A stretch of 64,000 nucleotides of DNA from Diadema setosum. Taxonomy: Eukaryota; Echinodermata; Echinoidea; Diadematoida; Diadematidae. Within the stretch, counting starts at the first letter, position 1; each line of letters begins with the position of its first letter. This document shows, piece by piece, positions 1-12,850 of this stretch. Where the stretch lies: positions 34,573,180 through 34,637,179 of the forward strand of contig CM067066.1 of assembly GCA_033980235.1 (NCBI GenBank), written 5' to 3'. The notes beneath the pieces were generated by a model that saw nothing but the letters and a program-made list of their open reading frames with translations, did not search any database and was not told where the DNA came from. The position numbers were made by a program, and so were the translations under genes.

Positions 1-1270
1 ATATTCACGTTGCCATTTCTACACGATTGATTCCATAAATCATTCATTTGCTTCACAGCAAGGCGCAATGTTCTCCCGACCGCAACTCATGTTTTCCATT
101 AGCATTGTCAGTGTGGCCAAATGCACATACATTCTGATGAACGTAGATATTCTTTAATGCAATTCACTGCCAATGATATCTCTAAATCTATCTCATTATG
201 TAATCTGCACATGAAGAAATGACATATACATTTACAATATTCTGATTGTCTTTATCATCGTTACGGTGGTGGTGGTATTTGTTTTAACAATTTGTTTTGT
301 CATTTGAGCAAGACTGTAAATTACTAAAATGGTGAGATGTATGTCAATCACCATGACCCCTTGCCTCCACCTACCCCCCCCCCCCATCCCTACCCCCTCA
401 AAAAAAGGGGGGGGGGGAGGGACAAAGTAATGCTTTCAATCAAAGAAGAGGGACAGTGATGTAGGATTTCTTGCAACCTATCAGGCATGGCTATACTGAG
501 AATTACCCAGGGGTGTCTGCGTATCACAGGGAGAGTTATTCAATCCGTTATTCAATCCATACCAGTAGTCAAGCGTGACTGACATTTCTCCCCTTCAACT
601 TCCCCCACCCCACCCCCCTTTGGCCACTTCAGTCTCACCCTTTGGTCAAGTGCCTGTCCGGTCAAGTGCCGGTCTGGTCATCAATATTCATGTCCTTATC
701 TGCCCCAAACACGACCTCTCCTCTCTTCAACACAAATTTATTCAGACACCTTTAATCTCCCTCCACCTGTCACCATGATATCAACAAATATTGCTAAATA
801 CGATTCTGATAATCCGGGTGCATATTTCATCATCATCATTATCGTTGCTCTCTAATGATTCTATTCAGTGAAAAGTAGATAACTATTATCAGTTCAATAT
901 CATGGCGTAAGAGAAAAATAATGCAAGTGGAAAGGGGGGTAAATGTTCGCTGATTGGAAAGTACATTTGAGTACTCTCTTCGCCGACTGACTAAGATGTT
1001 TGGAAAGTAACTGTGAAAGAAAAGAGATTACATAATCCCCCAAATCCCTCCAATCACCATTTCCATCCTGTTGGACTGTGGCACATTGCCATACCTGAAT
1101 GGGCTTGCTGAATTTACAACTAGGTTAGGTTTTGATAGATAAATATATTTTGACGAAAAAGCTTGGCTAGTTAAGCTCAGCTCATGGGTACATGAAAACT
1201 TAGAGAAAAGCACTCAACAAAGGGGAACAACTTTCCAAGTGTCATTTGACATTAACCATTAACAGGCTAA

Positions 1271-1505
1271 AGGGATGGTATAGTTTTGGTGGAGATGGAA
1301 AGGTGTCACTTTTTGACTTTTTGTAAGATAATCATAAACCTTTTCTATGAAATATTAAAGAGTATACAATTCTACAAGGATTTAAAAGTTTATTTGATGA
1401 AAATTGGTTTTGAAATGGCTAAAAATTCACGAAGTGGACCGAACTTAAAAAGATGGGACCCAACTTCTATTAGGACCACTTTGTTTTTGGATGTCCTATG
1501 TGTGA
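1271..1505 (+). repeat. TTAA-type dispersed repeat, family A, partial copy
   Basis: It begins CTAA|AGGGATGGTATAG and carries the family core GATGAAAATTGGTTTTGAAA followed by ATGGCTAAAAATTC. It shares these with copies at 39108-39649, 50607-50989 and 53473-53690. The right end is lost. Confidence 0.65.
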
Positions 1506-1568
1506 TTCTAAGAAAACTTCTTCCAATTTAACTGTTTGATGTAATCGTCTTCATTAAAGGCATATTAA

Positions 1569-1654
1569 CCCATTTGAGGATGAGTCACGAGTATACTTGG
1601 GCAGGTGTCAATGGGAAATGTGTGTTGTAGCAAAAACAGTCCGTCCTCAACGGG
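1569..1654. repeat. 86-bp TTAA-flanked palindromic MITE, family B
   Basis: The element runs from TTAA|CCCATTTGAGGA to TCCTCAACGGG|TTAA. The inverted ends (CCCGTTGAGGA type) and TTAA duplications are clear. Sister copies are at 15132-15217, 35905-35990 and 43407-43491. Confidence 0.8.
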
Positions 1655-1705
1655 TTAAAGATGGAATGGTGAGTTCCCCTTTAATGACGGGGACAGGGAT
1701 TTCAC

Positions 1706-1855
1706 CTGTTGGGCCTGCTCATGCTCCAACTTGATCCTGGACTCTATGCAGCTCCTGGTGTCCAGAAAGGTCCTCCTCTGGGCCACATCCAGCAGGTGCT
1801 TGTGGCACACCCCGATGAAGTTGCAGCAGACAAACATTACGATGTTACTCAAGAT
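1706..1855 (-). CDS. Membrane adenylyl cyclase, third coding exon (TM6 and helical linker)
   Basis: This 150-bp exon is 50 codons, phase 0 at both ends, and gives residues 209-258. The acceptor is CTACCCAG and the donor CAG|GTGAAA. It encodes membrane helix 6 (about 209-228, with NFIGVCHKH at its end) followed by the charged linker LDVAQRRTFLDTRSCIESR and a K/E/Q-rich end. In the family this linker is the coiled signalling helix that joins the first membrane domain to catalytic domain C1. The next exon, expected to begin with the conserved ERLLLS(L/V)LP motif, is not seen between 1 and 1705 and must lie outside the window. QRR-F--TR-CIE-R also resembles the ADCY1/8 group, so the subtype is left open. 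Confidence 0.9.
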
Positions 1856-1888
1856 CTGGGTAGACAGGGATATAGACAGAAAGATGGA

Positions 1889-1889
1889 A

Positions 1890-1920
<31 letters not shown>

Positions 1921-1940
1921 AAGACAGACAGAGAAAAAGA
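1889..1940 (+). repeat. GACA/CAGA microsatellite
   Basis: Imperfect GACA repeats lie just upstream of the adenylyl cyclase exon 3 acceptor. Confidence 0.9.
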
Positions 1941-4449
1941 GAAAGATACAGATAGATATGAATATATTCTATATACACAGATGCTTATCAAAGGATGTAA
2001 AAACAAACTGGATGAAGAAAGATATAAGAACAGAGTAACAATGCTGCCTCCATTCTACAAACTCTACTCATGTTTCTTCAAAACAAGAAAGAAATGCCTC
2101 AGCATGTGTCATGAACCATACGCTATGCAGTTACCAAAAAGTTTTTTGCCCTCTCCATAGCAATGGTGTAAGCAACCTTTTCATTTTCTACCCACATACA
2201 AAGTATGTGCAATGGCCTCCAGTAATTTGGGAATAGTCTGTAGGGATACCTATGGGGGTAGGGAGGGGGAAGTGCTTTTCATTTTGAATAGCTCCAACAT
2301 CATGCTATGCATATCAACCCACTATAAGATCATGTGTTAACTTGGTGAACATTGCATATGATGAGATGTCTTTACGCAACTACACAGGATGCATACGAAC
2401 TAATCAAATGTAAGGTAACATGAACATGAACATTGTCATCCTCAGAAGGGGAAAAAAAAAACATAATACATGTACAATACACAGCGAGGAAATAAATCAA
2501 ATGCTTTATCAAAAAGGTTTATGAGTATGCAGAATGCTCCGGCAAGCCGATGGTCTGCATGTTTCTCATTAAGTCAGTGCAGGATTGGATTGAATTATCT
2601 GCCCCAAAAACTGAAATTGATAACCATAGTGCACAGGAAATTAGGCATGTTTCATCTTGTGAAGTGATCATGTGACTAAGCTATTCTTCACTTCATGACG
2701 GCCTCGGAAATATTCATGATTTTTTATCTTGTAGAAGACAAATGATTAATTATACTTCCATTGGGGATGCACTGTAAAAGTTGAAATTTCTGTGCATTTC
2801 ATGTCACCAGAAACCAGTGCAATAATAAAGACCCATAAATATTTTTGCGCGACATATGTTCCAACAACAGACACATTGATTGCACAGAAATAAAAAAAGT
2901 TCATCTCAACCTGATGAGCACATAAAATTACTCATCAGCCTATCAAAAGAAAGCAACTGGCATACACAATCACACTCACAAACACATATACAAAAACACA
3001 CACTTTGTAGTATTTGATGCACTGCCTTCTATTCACCTTATCCCCTTATAACCATTTACAGTGTTATGAATACTGTGTACAAAAATGTCGCCATAAGTCA
3101 TAAAAAGGCTTGAGCATGTTCCCTTTCAAGCAATTCTCCAACAAAGGAGTTGCAATATAAAGCTAATGATAACCACATATTGGACCAACTTGCTTGGTCT
3201 TCATGTCCAAAATTATGTTTTGGCATTGATGTAAAAGAACAAATTACAGGTTCATCACTTCAATTTGAGCTATCATCACATCTACACAAGATGATTACTG
3301 CAACAAGTACAGTGGTCATCGCTTAATCAGGAGGGGTCTGGAGACAAGTTTTTCTCCCATTTAAGCAGTGCTCCAACTTAAGCAGTGGTTAGTGTTGGTC
3401 TGTGCAAACCACACAGGATGAAGCCTAGTATGTGGGCATTACAACAAACTGTTAAGTACAGCTATTAAATCCATTGCTAACCTCACAGTAACAAGTACAC
3501 ATGTGCTACGACATGCAGACACAAATAGCAATAAAGAAAAAAAAATGACACACCAGTCTCACGAATTTGGCAGCATCATCAGAACGAACCCTTTCACAGT
3601 ACATAGTCATGATGCCTAAAATGTACCATCCAATTAATGCAGAAAGAAACAGCACTGCTAACTTAACATGCTAACTACATGTGTTAAAAACAAACACACT
3701 ATTTACAATGACACTTCTTGCAACAAACACATCTTTCTCATATCCATGCCTCCTTCTCATGCTGTCTGTCACACACAAACACACACACTACCAATTCTTG
3801 AGTTTGATCACAACTTTATCACCCTCTCCCCCCCCCCCCCCCTCCATCCACCAACCTAACCCAACCCTACCCAGCAGTGATGCATGTCATTCAATAAAAC
3901 CACTTAAAAATCAAATCACCTTTTGTTATTCAATTACCGCCCGCTGTGCTGCAAAACCACACTGATATCATGGATCGATGGCAGAGCTAAGCTGACGTTT
4001 TGGGTGTTTTGCTTTTCACTTGGATGATATGAAGTGGGGAGGTGTTGCCAGACATTACGAAAAAAAAAAGAAAAAAGAAGAATACTTGTTCTGAGGTAGC
4101 TGACGTATTACAACAAAGCAAAACAGAAAAGAGTTATTTTTCATAAGACAAAATATGAAGGGGGAATTCATTGTTTGTAGTCCTGATTCACATATATCTA
4201 CCATAGATTACACTTTCAGAGCATAAAACATTCCACACATTGTGAACTCTTACAAAATATTTTCTTTCAGTCAAATATTCCACAAAATTTGGTACACAAA
4301 TTGCAAACAGCGAACTAGAGAAAATAAACACTTTTACAGGATGGGCTTGTAAATGAGAACTTGGCTTTATTTATCTTATCTTCATTTACCTTCTAGCAAG
4401 AACAGAAGTCAAAATAGCCTCCCCACTTAGCAATTAATTGTATATCATT

Positions 4450-4628
<179 letters not shown>

Positions 4629-5433
4629 TCCACATAGGTACATATATAATATATATGTGAATGTGTTTGTCTTTGTGTGCAGGTTTGTTTTATCATTATG
4701 ATTATCATTTTTGGATTTCTTTCTCAAAACTTAATCATGCTAAAACTGGAAAAAAAAAAAGAATGAATGTTGTAAGCATGCATCAATGCCATTAGTCAGG
4801 CACTTAACAGAAGTCGGTGTTAATCTATGTTTGATTGATTATTGATTTGCTCTCATTAAGTGTGTTTGCATGGTACTAATCAAATTCATTTCAATCCACT
4901 TATCATGGTAGGTTGCATAATGGGAATTTATAAACAACATTACCTGAATGAAGAATACAGGACTGGTTTCTACATACTATGCAGAAGGATTATTGGCTGC
5001 ATAACCTTGAAATTCATTACCTCTGCTTATACGTATTCACCATAAAAATGTTATTTAACTAAATGTGTGCAAACTTTTTCCATTCAAAGAAGACATACGA
5101 TGTGTTAGAAGAAATTGTAAATGTCATCAACTTATCTTCATCAAAGTGATCAAATTATCTCCTGTGTATGCATTAAATCATTACACATTTGGCAATAAAA
5201 ATGAACCAAATTGAATTGAATTGAAATTGATTGAAAAGGGTATCTTATTGATCAACATCCAATGCAGCCCGCAGGCTGAGTTGCAGAGGACATTTTACAG
5301 GAATGAGCATGATTACAATAAAGTATGTAGAAGATAGTAAAAATACATCTAAACACAAATGAAAATAATCTACAAAAGCAGATTTCTTGTGCTTGCATGT
5401 GAAGGACATAGGGGAATGGAAGGCTACCTTTAA

Positions 5434-5798
5434 AGGCATTATTTGCTATTTGCAGATGAAACAAAATCCCAGCTTTTGTGCTTCAAAATAGTCCTAAAAT
5501 GTGAGTAAGGGACAGAAACAAACAATGTAAAAATGTTAATCATTATAATCAATGTTAAGCATTGTTAAATGAACAAAATGTAAACAATAGTTATGACAGA
5601 ATTGTTTCTATAATAAACCCTCTATTGCAGTTACAATTTAAATGAGAAAAATAGTGATATCTTCTTATATTTCAGGTTTTATTGTGAAATTTTTATATGG
5701 TAGGATGTTTTGTGATATACAGCTGACCTATACATGCATCATATGTGATAACTTGATCATTCTTTTTAAATCACTGCTCTCAATGGTAAACAATGCCT
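5434..5798 (+). mobile_element. TTAA-type MITE, family C, uninterrupted copy
   Basis: This 365-bp element has ends AGGCATTATTTGC and ...GGTAAACAATGCCT, flanked by TTAA on the left and TTCA on the right. It is homologous throughout to 45011-45731 but lacks the 357-bp palindrome inserted there, so it serves as an empty-site reference. Confidence 0.85.
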
Positions 5799-6554
5799 TT
5801 CAGATTTTAACAGGTTTGCCGAAGCATTCATAGAAGTCAATGACCCTAGAATCTGCCAAACCCAGATGATGCAATCACTGGGATTGATGGGAGGATGGTG
5901 GGGGTGGGGTGGGGGGATGGTTGGTGAAGTGGACTCTGATACTCGGCCTCTGATTTGATTTCATGCCGACTGAGTGCACTAAAGTTGTTAGCGTCTGATT
6001 GAACATTACTGTTCACTTGCATTATGCATGTATGGGCATGGGTTACTGGATTGGAGAGCCGAGTGACGAAAGAGAGTGAGAAAGAACGTGAGAAATTGGA
6101 TGAAAAAAACAGAGAGGAAGGCAATCTTGGTGATAGAGAAGGGATAGATACCTAGGAAGAGCTCGTGACTCGAGGATACCATTCATGCCTCGAGCTCGAC
6201 AGGAGTGGAAACATGAGGCGAACTCCCTGTGCCTATTCCGGCCACAAAATGTCACAGACGCCCCGAAATAAGGGGGAATTGGACATAAAAGCACTCACTG
6301 TAATTTGCCACTAAAGGCTTGTTTCAAGAAAAAGTTTCTCAAACTAGCATTCATAAGAATTATTTAAAAAAACAAAATAGATAGCCATTATGTATAATTA
6401 AAATATGAAAATAAAACAAAGGTATCTAACACGTTAATCAGAGGTTGTTTGGACATTAGAAACAATCCCTAAAAATGTCTTAATCTACATATGCACTTTA
6501 TGACATCAACAGATGGTATAACAGACAAAATTCAATGTACAAAAGATAATAAAA

Positions 6555-7382
6555 ACTAGAAATGTCGCTACAGCGACTGGTTATACCCCCGCCAAAAAAC
6601 ATTTCATAAGCTTTGGTCAAAAAACTGAGGAAGTAGTTAAATCCGCAAGATCTTTCCTTGATCTTCTGCCATTAATATGCCGTTACCATGGCAACGTACT
6701 TTCGGGTGCTGTCGAAAAATGCGTCTTGCACATCTACAACCAAAGGCACACATCTGTACCAAGTTTCATGGAAATTGGGCAAAAACTGAGGAAGTAGTTT
6801 GCAACACAAAATTTTTCATCATTTTGGCTCATAATATATGAGCTGTTACCATGGCAACATACTTTTTGTCACTGTCAAGAAATGTGTCATGCTGACCTAT
6901 ATCCTAAGACAAACATTCAATATGAATTCCATGAGAATTGGAAGAACACTGATGAAGCAGTTTTGCCATGAAGCATTTTGCCCTATATTTTACCAATAAC
7001 ATGCCGTTACCATGGCAACGCACTTTTTGCCACTGCGGAAATATGTGTCTTGCACTTTAACATATTCAGATGAACATCTGTACCGAATTTCATAAAAATT
7101 GATCAAAAACCGTAGGAGGAGTTCGCGACGCAAGATTTGTACCCATTTTTGCCCATAATATGCCATTACCATGGCAACATACTTTTGGGTAATGTCAAAA
7201 AATACGTCTTGCACATCTACAACCCAAGGCACACATCTGTGCCAAGTTTTATGGGAATCGGTTGAAAACTGAGGAAGTAGTTCGCGATGCAAGATTTGCA
7301 ACAGACCGCCCGCCCGACCAACCGCCCGACCGTCCGCTGATTCCTATATACCCCCTTCAAACTTTGTTTGGCGGGGGTATAA
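6555..7382. mobile_element. Repeat element with four ~160-bp tandem units
   Basis: Inverted ends TTATACCCCCGCCAAA (6581-6596) and TTTGGCGGGGGTATAA (7367-7382) bound four tandem units of about 160 bp. Each unit contains a (G/A)TTACCATGGCAAC motif (6682, 6845, 7006, 7165) and an ACTGAGGAAGTAGTT-like motif. A CCGCC-rich stretch precedes the right end. The outer CTAGAAATGTCGCTA is also found inverted at the end of 58963-60200. Confidence 0.85.
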
Positions 7383-7437
7383 TAAGGCTAAAAATTTGAT
7401 ATTGACAAGAAAGGCACGCTGGTAACTTGGCAGCCTC

Positions 7438-8011
7438 AGACCCCGTTTACAGTGCGGGGCCGGGCTCGGCCGCAGCTCGGCCGCGGCCGAGTCCGGCCTC
7501 AATTGCGCGGCCGAGCCTCGCAATTTTGTCCATTTACACTGCTGGGCTCAAACCTTTCAATATTTTGTTGTAGTGGCGCTCTGCTTGTAAACAAACGCAA
7601 TTTGGTATAGCCTGGTTTTCAGACCCTTTGCCAACTGGATTCCGTGGCGACGAAGTCGCCGCTCGGGCAAAAGCTTTTGCCGAAGGAAAAATCCTTTGCA
7701 GGACAAAACCACCTTAAACTATACTAGTTTTCCACATTGAGGGGGTTAATATCGTGAATAGCGAAATAGTACGGGCAGAGGGTCTGGAAGCCAGACTAAA
7801 ATTGGCCGCGCATTTGGCCCAGTTTGCGTTTACACCAAGAAGAGGCCAGGCTCGGCCGCGGCTCGGCCACGGCCGAGACCACCTCCAGAGCGAGGCCAAA
7901 TGCGAGGCCAATTTTGGCCACGCATTTGGCCTTTTGCGCGTTTACACTGAAGCGGGACTGGGCTGGGCCGCGGCTGGGCCGCGGCCGAGCCTCGCACTGT
8001 AAACAGGGTCT
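7438..8011. mobile_element. GC-rich inverted-repeat element, full copy
   Basis: This 574-bp element has ends AGACCCCGTTTACAGTGCG and CGCACTGTAAACAGGGTCT. The interior consists of CGGCCGCGGCCGAG-type blocks. Apparent ORFs on both strands are by-products of the GC-rich repeats. A smaller element is nested at 7609-7797. Confidence 0.85.
7609..7797. mobile_element. MITE nested in the GC-rich element
   Basis: It has inverted ends TAGCCTGGTTTTCAGACCCT and AGGGTCTGGAAGCCAGACTA. The related copy at 12.1-12.3 kb lacks this block. Confidence 0.65.
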
Positions 8012-9239
8012 CAGATGCAAGACGTTCAGGGTTCAAGTCTCTTTTGAACTAATTAATGGCAATAATAACAATGATGCACATTCCTTGTAGAGTCCATACC
8101 ATTACCATGAGTCCCCTAATGTTTGGCCACTTCAGAGGACAGGGGAAAATGAAGAGAAGGAAATGAGGTACAGCTTAAAGACAGAAATAATGCAGAATGA
8201 AGAAATGAGTTGTTGGGCATGATTTACTTGTCCAATTGTATCAGCACACTTGATGCTCTTAGTCTAAATTTTACCAAAAGTCTTCACAAAACACTTTGCG
8301 ATGAAATCACAGCCTTACCCCTTTCACTTAGGGGCAAGATACTCCGCTCCCTCAAAAAGGTATAGATGAAGGTCAAAGGGAGTTATGCAACCCATGCATG
8401 CTAAAAAGGCCACTTCACCTTGCCTCTCAGGGCAGGATGAAAAGTCTAGGCACGTACATGTAATGGTGGAAGGAATGACAAACACTACTAATTCCCTGCA
8501 GTTCACCAAAGGTCACAGGTTAAAGCCAGCGAGAGAGGGTGAAATCCCAGTATGTCACGCCACTTAAGAGAAGAAAAGAAATTGCTGGGCACGCAAGCAC
8601 TGCCAATTTGCCATCACACAGGATTACTGAAAAACAACAAGCATTTTGCACTTAACCCATGGCTCACCATACGTTGTAACACCAGACTACCAGATCAAGT
8701 ACATGCACGGCTGCTGAATACAAGTGGTGTGTACGCAATCATATAATTAGTTTGCACTCAAATCCTGTTTTGTATTTCTTTGATCCTCTCTTAGAAATAT
8801 TTTCAGCAATGTTGCGGAACAAAATGTCTTCTTCCAGCAGGCAAACATGTTCTAAATTTTCCTTTTTATCAGTTTATGAGGTGCAAATCTAGAGTTGTAT
8901 GTTGGAAATTTTCATGTTGGATGTTTAAAGTGGACTATCTGAAGGCACCATTACACAATAGTCCCAATTTGGTAAAGGAAGCAGTTACGTCAAACAGGTT
9001 CAGGTAATTTCTCCTCAAAATTTAATTCATACATTAAGAGCCCAATGAAGTAAACATTAAGAATGTGACAGAAAGGTCTTGTAGAAGAAGGCTGAAATGC
9101 TGGCTCTGTGCAATTTCCATGTCTGGAAAGTGAAGCAAGACTGTAAAGGTTAAAAAGCTCCTCTGCCATTCTATCAGGTGGTCACACAAACTATAATATC
9201 AAGTCAAAACTTGAGATGTAAAATGATTTGATAGACCTT

Positions 9240-9850
9240 AAGTTGTCTCCTTTTGTGCTGATCCAGTGGAGCACATATTTCAAGAGACATCAGCACCCCC
9301 CACTCTCGCTCGCTCATCCGACATCAATGCATTCAGTATATACCCACTAATGGGCCTTCGCAGCGTGTTTCCAACTTCGCCGGAGGGGGCCCTCGGTTGT
9401 TTCCTTTTCACTTCAGCCCTGTAATCCCAATTGAGACAGTGTGATTAAATGTCTGCTCTCCATGCCCTGGTCCCCCTGGGGGCATCGACACCTCCCATGC
9501 CACCCAGTCTTCCATCCTCTGCAGGAAATAAGCTACCAGCGGCCACGGCGGCGGGAGAGGAGGGTTTAAAATGAAAGAGTTTCAAGTCTCTGCACTCTGC
9601 TTCCTCCTCTCAGCGTAATCACATCGCGCTAAAGCTGAGGGAAATGGGACCATAATGAGTACGTCACCTGTTGATCTTGCCATCTTCGCTCAACCCACTT
9701 TGGAGCGCAAACCCATTTGCCACTCGCTGACCACCTCCCGTTACACAATTCTGAGCCGGTGAAAATGGAGGTGATGCCTGCTGTGGTCGGATGTAACCAG
9801 ACATGAGGTGGGATTCTCCCCTGATGAGACATCCCATTCATAATGATCAA
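9240..9850. other. CpG-bearing non-coding block in intron 2
   Basis: Base composition is more balanced than the surroundings, with several CpGs and GGCGGCGGG-type motifs (near 9550). It has no splice-bounded open frame. A conserved regulatory element is possible but not shown. Confidence 0.3.
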
Positions 9851-10587
9851 AACAACTAAAAAGCAGAGAACAATGTTTATCGTTTTAATGGGGTACCCTA
9901 CAATGTACTAATGGAAATCCACATAAAAGTCACACTGAGTTTCATCAGATCCAAGTGTGTTGATGAAAATGATTGCTAATGGTCATTCCCAATCACTGTC
10001 ATGAACATAATCATATTCAGAACAAGACCCCAATTGCCAACATACTTTTCTTTCTCTTATACAGGCTCAAAAACATACAAGTTTTCTCCAGAAAATACAA
10101 CACAATTAAAGTGGATTAATGGACAAGCAAACTCGATCATCATTCATGCATACTTTTTCCTCACTAGTGCAACGATTCAACAAATAACTTTATGAAAGGC
10201 TGTTTCAGTATTGATCTTTGCACTGCAGGAGTCAGAAATATGTAAAAATGCAATGACATAGAGATGGAATAACGAATGAAATCTAAATGAAGATCACCTG
10301 CTTTGAGTGGCTAAATTGCATGTTTCATGTCAGAGATCAATGACATGAGTGATGTCATAATAGAGTCAATGACCACGCATAAAGATCCACTTTGTGTTAT
10401 TCCAAACTGCTGCACCAGCATGCAGGCACCTTCTCTGGCGAGTGGTGGGCTGATCAACATGGTGGTGCAGGTCTCAATCATTCAGGCAAGCAAATTGAAA
10501 GAGGAGCAGCTATTTGCTCCTAAATTTGTTTATGTTTATTGTCTGTATAGCTCTGTTAGTGCCTGTATGCATGTGTATACATTTATG

Positions 10588-10826
10588 AAAGGTTTGTTTG
10601 CAAAAACCGATAAGTCCATTTTTGAAGATTTTGAAGTACGATCTTTGTCATAAAGTACAAAATAATACCTTTTAAATAATATATTGTTCACTACATATAA
10701 AGGTATTTTTTTGAAGTTATGGTCAAAATAAGCAAAAATTTTCTTATACTCTTTATTTTTCTTGACCTTTAATCGCAAATATCTCCATTTGGCAAATATG
10801 GACTTATCGGTTTTTGCAAACAAACT
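10588..10826. mobile_element. Fold-back MITE
   Basis: The inverted ends share GTTTGTTTGCAAAAACCGAT and AAGTCCAT (left arm 10592-10620, right arm about 10795-10824). The AT-rich interior has no ORF. Confidence 0.8.
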
Positions 10827-12095
10827 CTTCAAATATCCCCTCCCCTATCTCTTCACTTCAGTAATCAATACAATCGAGAACTTCACAGATGATGCTTCCA
10901 ATTGCTTTTGCTAATTGTTAAGGTCTCTTTTTTTACCATGTATGCTGTTGAGCTTGTTTCTTGCTCACTTTATATTCTCATTGTATACAGATATATCATA
11001 AAAGTTTGGTTTAAAATAAGGGAATTGCACAACAAGACAGCCTACTTAAAACCCTGCTAATCAGAGGAAGGTTTGATTTTTAAATCCATCCCAGTTACAT
11101 TATGTAAATGGAGCCATTTCTGTTTGTTTTTCCCCCACATCGATGCAGTAAATTAATTCTATATTGTCTGTACAGAGTGACCTCAAAATCTCAGCCACTA
11201 ATATATTGCTGTAGCACTCAACAGTACACATTGTCAACCAAAATGTCCTGACCAATTAAGAGGGGATGACAATTCAAGGGACCAATGATAAGTAATACTA
11301 TTCAGCCACTACAGGGAGCCATCTGATATTAATCAATTAATTAAATGATTATTGGAGATTGGCTGACACAGTGCAGGTTAGCATGGTACGTGCCTGTCTG
11401 GGTCATGGTCGCTGGTTGTGATGCTCACTTTCGGCATAATTCTGCCGTTTGGAATTGTTACCTACTGTACTTCACACTACTTTCCTTGATTGCTACTCCA
11501 TTCTTTGAGAAATAGTGTCAAAGTTTAGATTTTAGTTTTGATACTAATATAAAAACCTGTGTCTGATATCAAAAGTCCTCTTGGCATGAACAATGGTCAT
11601 TTGACAGTGATTCTATCTGTGGCTTTTTTTCAATGGTGAGCCTGCAAAAACCTGCTGCAATCCCACTGTGATCTCTCCCGTAAAGTTACTGCTTTTGTGC
11701 CTGCCTGATTCTGGTAAGCTTTTGTTATGGTATTTTTCTTTTCACTGATAAAATGTGTCTAGCTGTCCTACATTTTCTGTCATGAGTACTTGTGATGCAC
11801 AAATTTCAAATTTCACAAATATGGTGACGGAATGGCCATCACACAAAACTGAAAGCACATAACACTTGCTTTTGACAATCTTGCTGATCACCTCATCATG
11901 ATAATTAAGTGCCCGTCACTAAGACCCGAATTCACAAAGATACTTGTACGTAGTTTAGATTTAGCCCCATGGATTATTCAAATTTCTTCTGCGTAAATGT
12001 GCATTTCAAATCGCATACCTACACCAAGAGACATCCCATAACAGAAGTCTGCTGATATGCACATGTGAAAGGTATGCCTATTCTGTGCTTGTCTT

Positions 12096-12277
12096 AGACC
12101 CTGTTTACAGTGCGGGGCTGGGCCGAGCCGTGGCCGAGCCCGGCCTCAATTGCGGGGCTGAGCCTCGCAATTTTGTCCGTTTACACTGCTGGGCTCGGCG
12201 CGGGCTTTTAATTCAAACCTTTCTAAATTTGGTACCTCATTTGGCCCAGTTTGCGTTTACACTGAGAAAAGGCTTAC
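12096..12277. mobile_element. GC-rich inverted-repeat element, truncated copy at splice donor
   Basis: It begins AGACCCTGTTTACAGTGCGG and follows the 7438-8011 element through CAGTTTGCGTTTACAC. Homology stops at the donor of adenylyl cyclase exon 2. The right half of the element is absent. Confidence 0.8.
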
Positions 12278-12631
12278 CACCAAGAGTTTTTCCACGGGCT
12301 CCTCCTGGTTCCTGGGGATACCGGTCAGGATGACGTGGGGCAAACAGGTGAGGGAGCCAAGGATGACCGCCGTCACGTGAGAGAGGGGCATCATCGCGTA
12401 GACGGCCAGCGTGGTGAAGAGCACCAGCCCCACCCCGTCAGTGGCCGAGCGCAACTGGGTCAGCGCCTGGACGGTGTAGGTGGACGAGAGGAGGATGACC
12501 CAGATGACCAGGGAGAGGTGGCACGAGAAGCGGGGGACGATGAAGTCGAGGCAGGAGAGGGCCAGGAGACAGGTCAGCAGGAAGGCCGCACCGATCAGTG
12601 TGGCCGCCTGGGGCAGGACCTGGTCAAACGT
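12278..12631 (-). CDS. Membrane adenylyl cyclase, second coding exon (TM2-TM5)
   Basis: This 354-bp exon is 118 codons, phase 0 at both ends, and gives residues 91-208. The acceptor is a pyrimidine tract ending GTGCAG and the donor is GTG|GTAAGC. The in-frame ATG at 12641-12643 lies in the intron and is not a start. Four hydrophobic helices are visible at about 99-122, 129-147, 157-172 and 175-195. SLVIW at the start of TM3 and VYAMMPLS at TM4 match conserved family positions; the MxP motif is typical of adenylyl cyclase TM4. The exon is clearly richer in GC than the flanking introns. A GC-rich repeat element reaches to within a few bases of the donor on the intron side (12096-12277). The join to exon 3 is colinear with ADCY2 without a gap. 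Confidence 0.9.
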
Positions 12632-12850
12632 CTGCACGAACATGGGGAAGAGAAGAAAACCATTTCCATTGCAACAGTCATCTTCTTAATGAAATGGAAA
12701 AAGATAGTCACACAGACTGGTTTTATATCATAACTATTTCCTTTAGTTTAGTTAAGGTCAGTATGGTTTTACCTTAGTTAGCATTTCTGAACTATACAAC
12801 ATCATGTTCTCATGTCTTTAAATAGACAAACATGTACAGAGAAATGTATA

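Larger units (their letters stand above)
1..1705. other. Adenylyl cyclase intron 3 (partial)
   Basis: This is non-coding AT-rich DNA with C and G tracts at 366-420, a TTAA-type repeat (1271-1500) and an 86-bp palindromic repeat (1569-1654). The catalytic-domain exon that must follow 1706 on the minus strand is not present. Confidence 0.6.

Noticed and set aside
6600..7300. Regularly spaced repeats resembling a CRISPR array
   Set aside because: Spacing is about 160 bp, the spacers are homologous to each other, and the context is an animal genome; it is a tandem element.
8025..8045. tRNA B-box-like GGGTTCAAGTC
   Set aside because: No A-box at the right distance upstream; the flank is the end of a DNA element.
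7754..8090. Several overlapping frames on both strands near 7.8-8.1 kb
   Set aside because: They come from the CGGCC-rich interior of the inverted-repeat element.
12335..12733. Plus-strand 132-codon frame opposite adenylyl cyclase exon 2
   Set aside because: It is the antisense shadow of the GC-rich exon; the minus strand carries the conserved membrane helices and splice sites.
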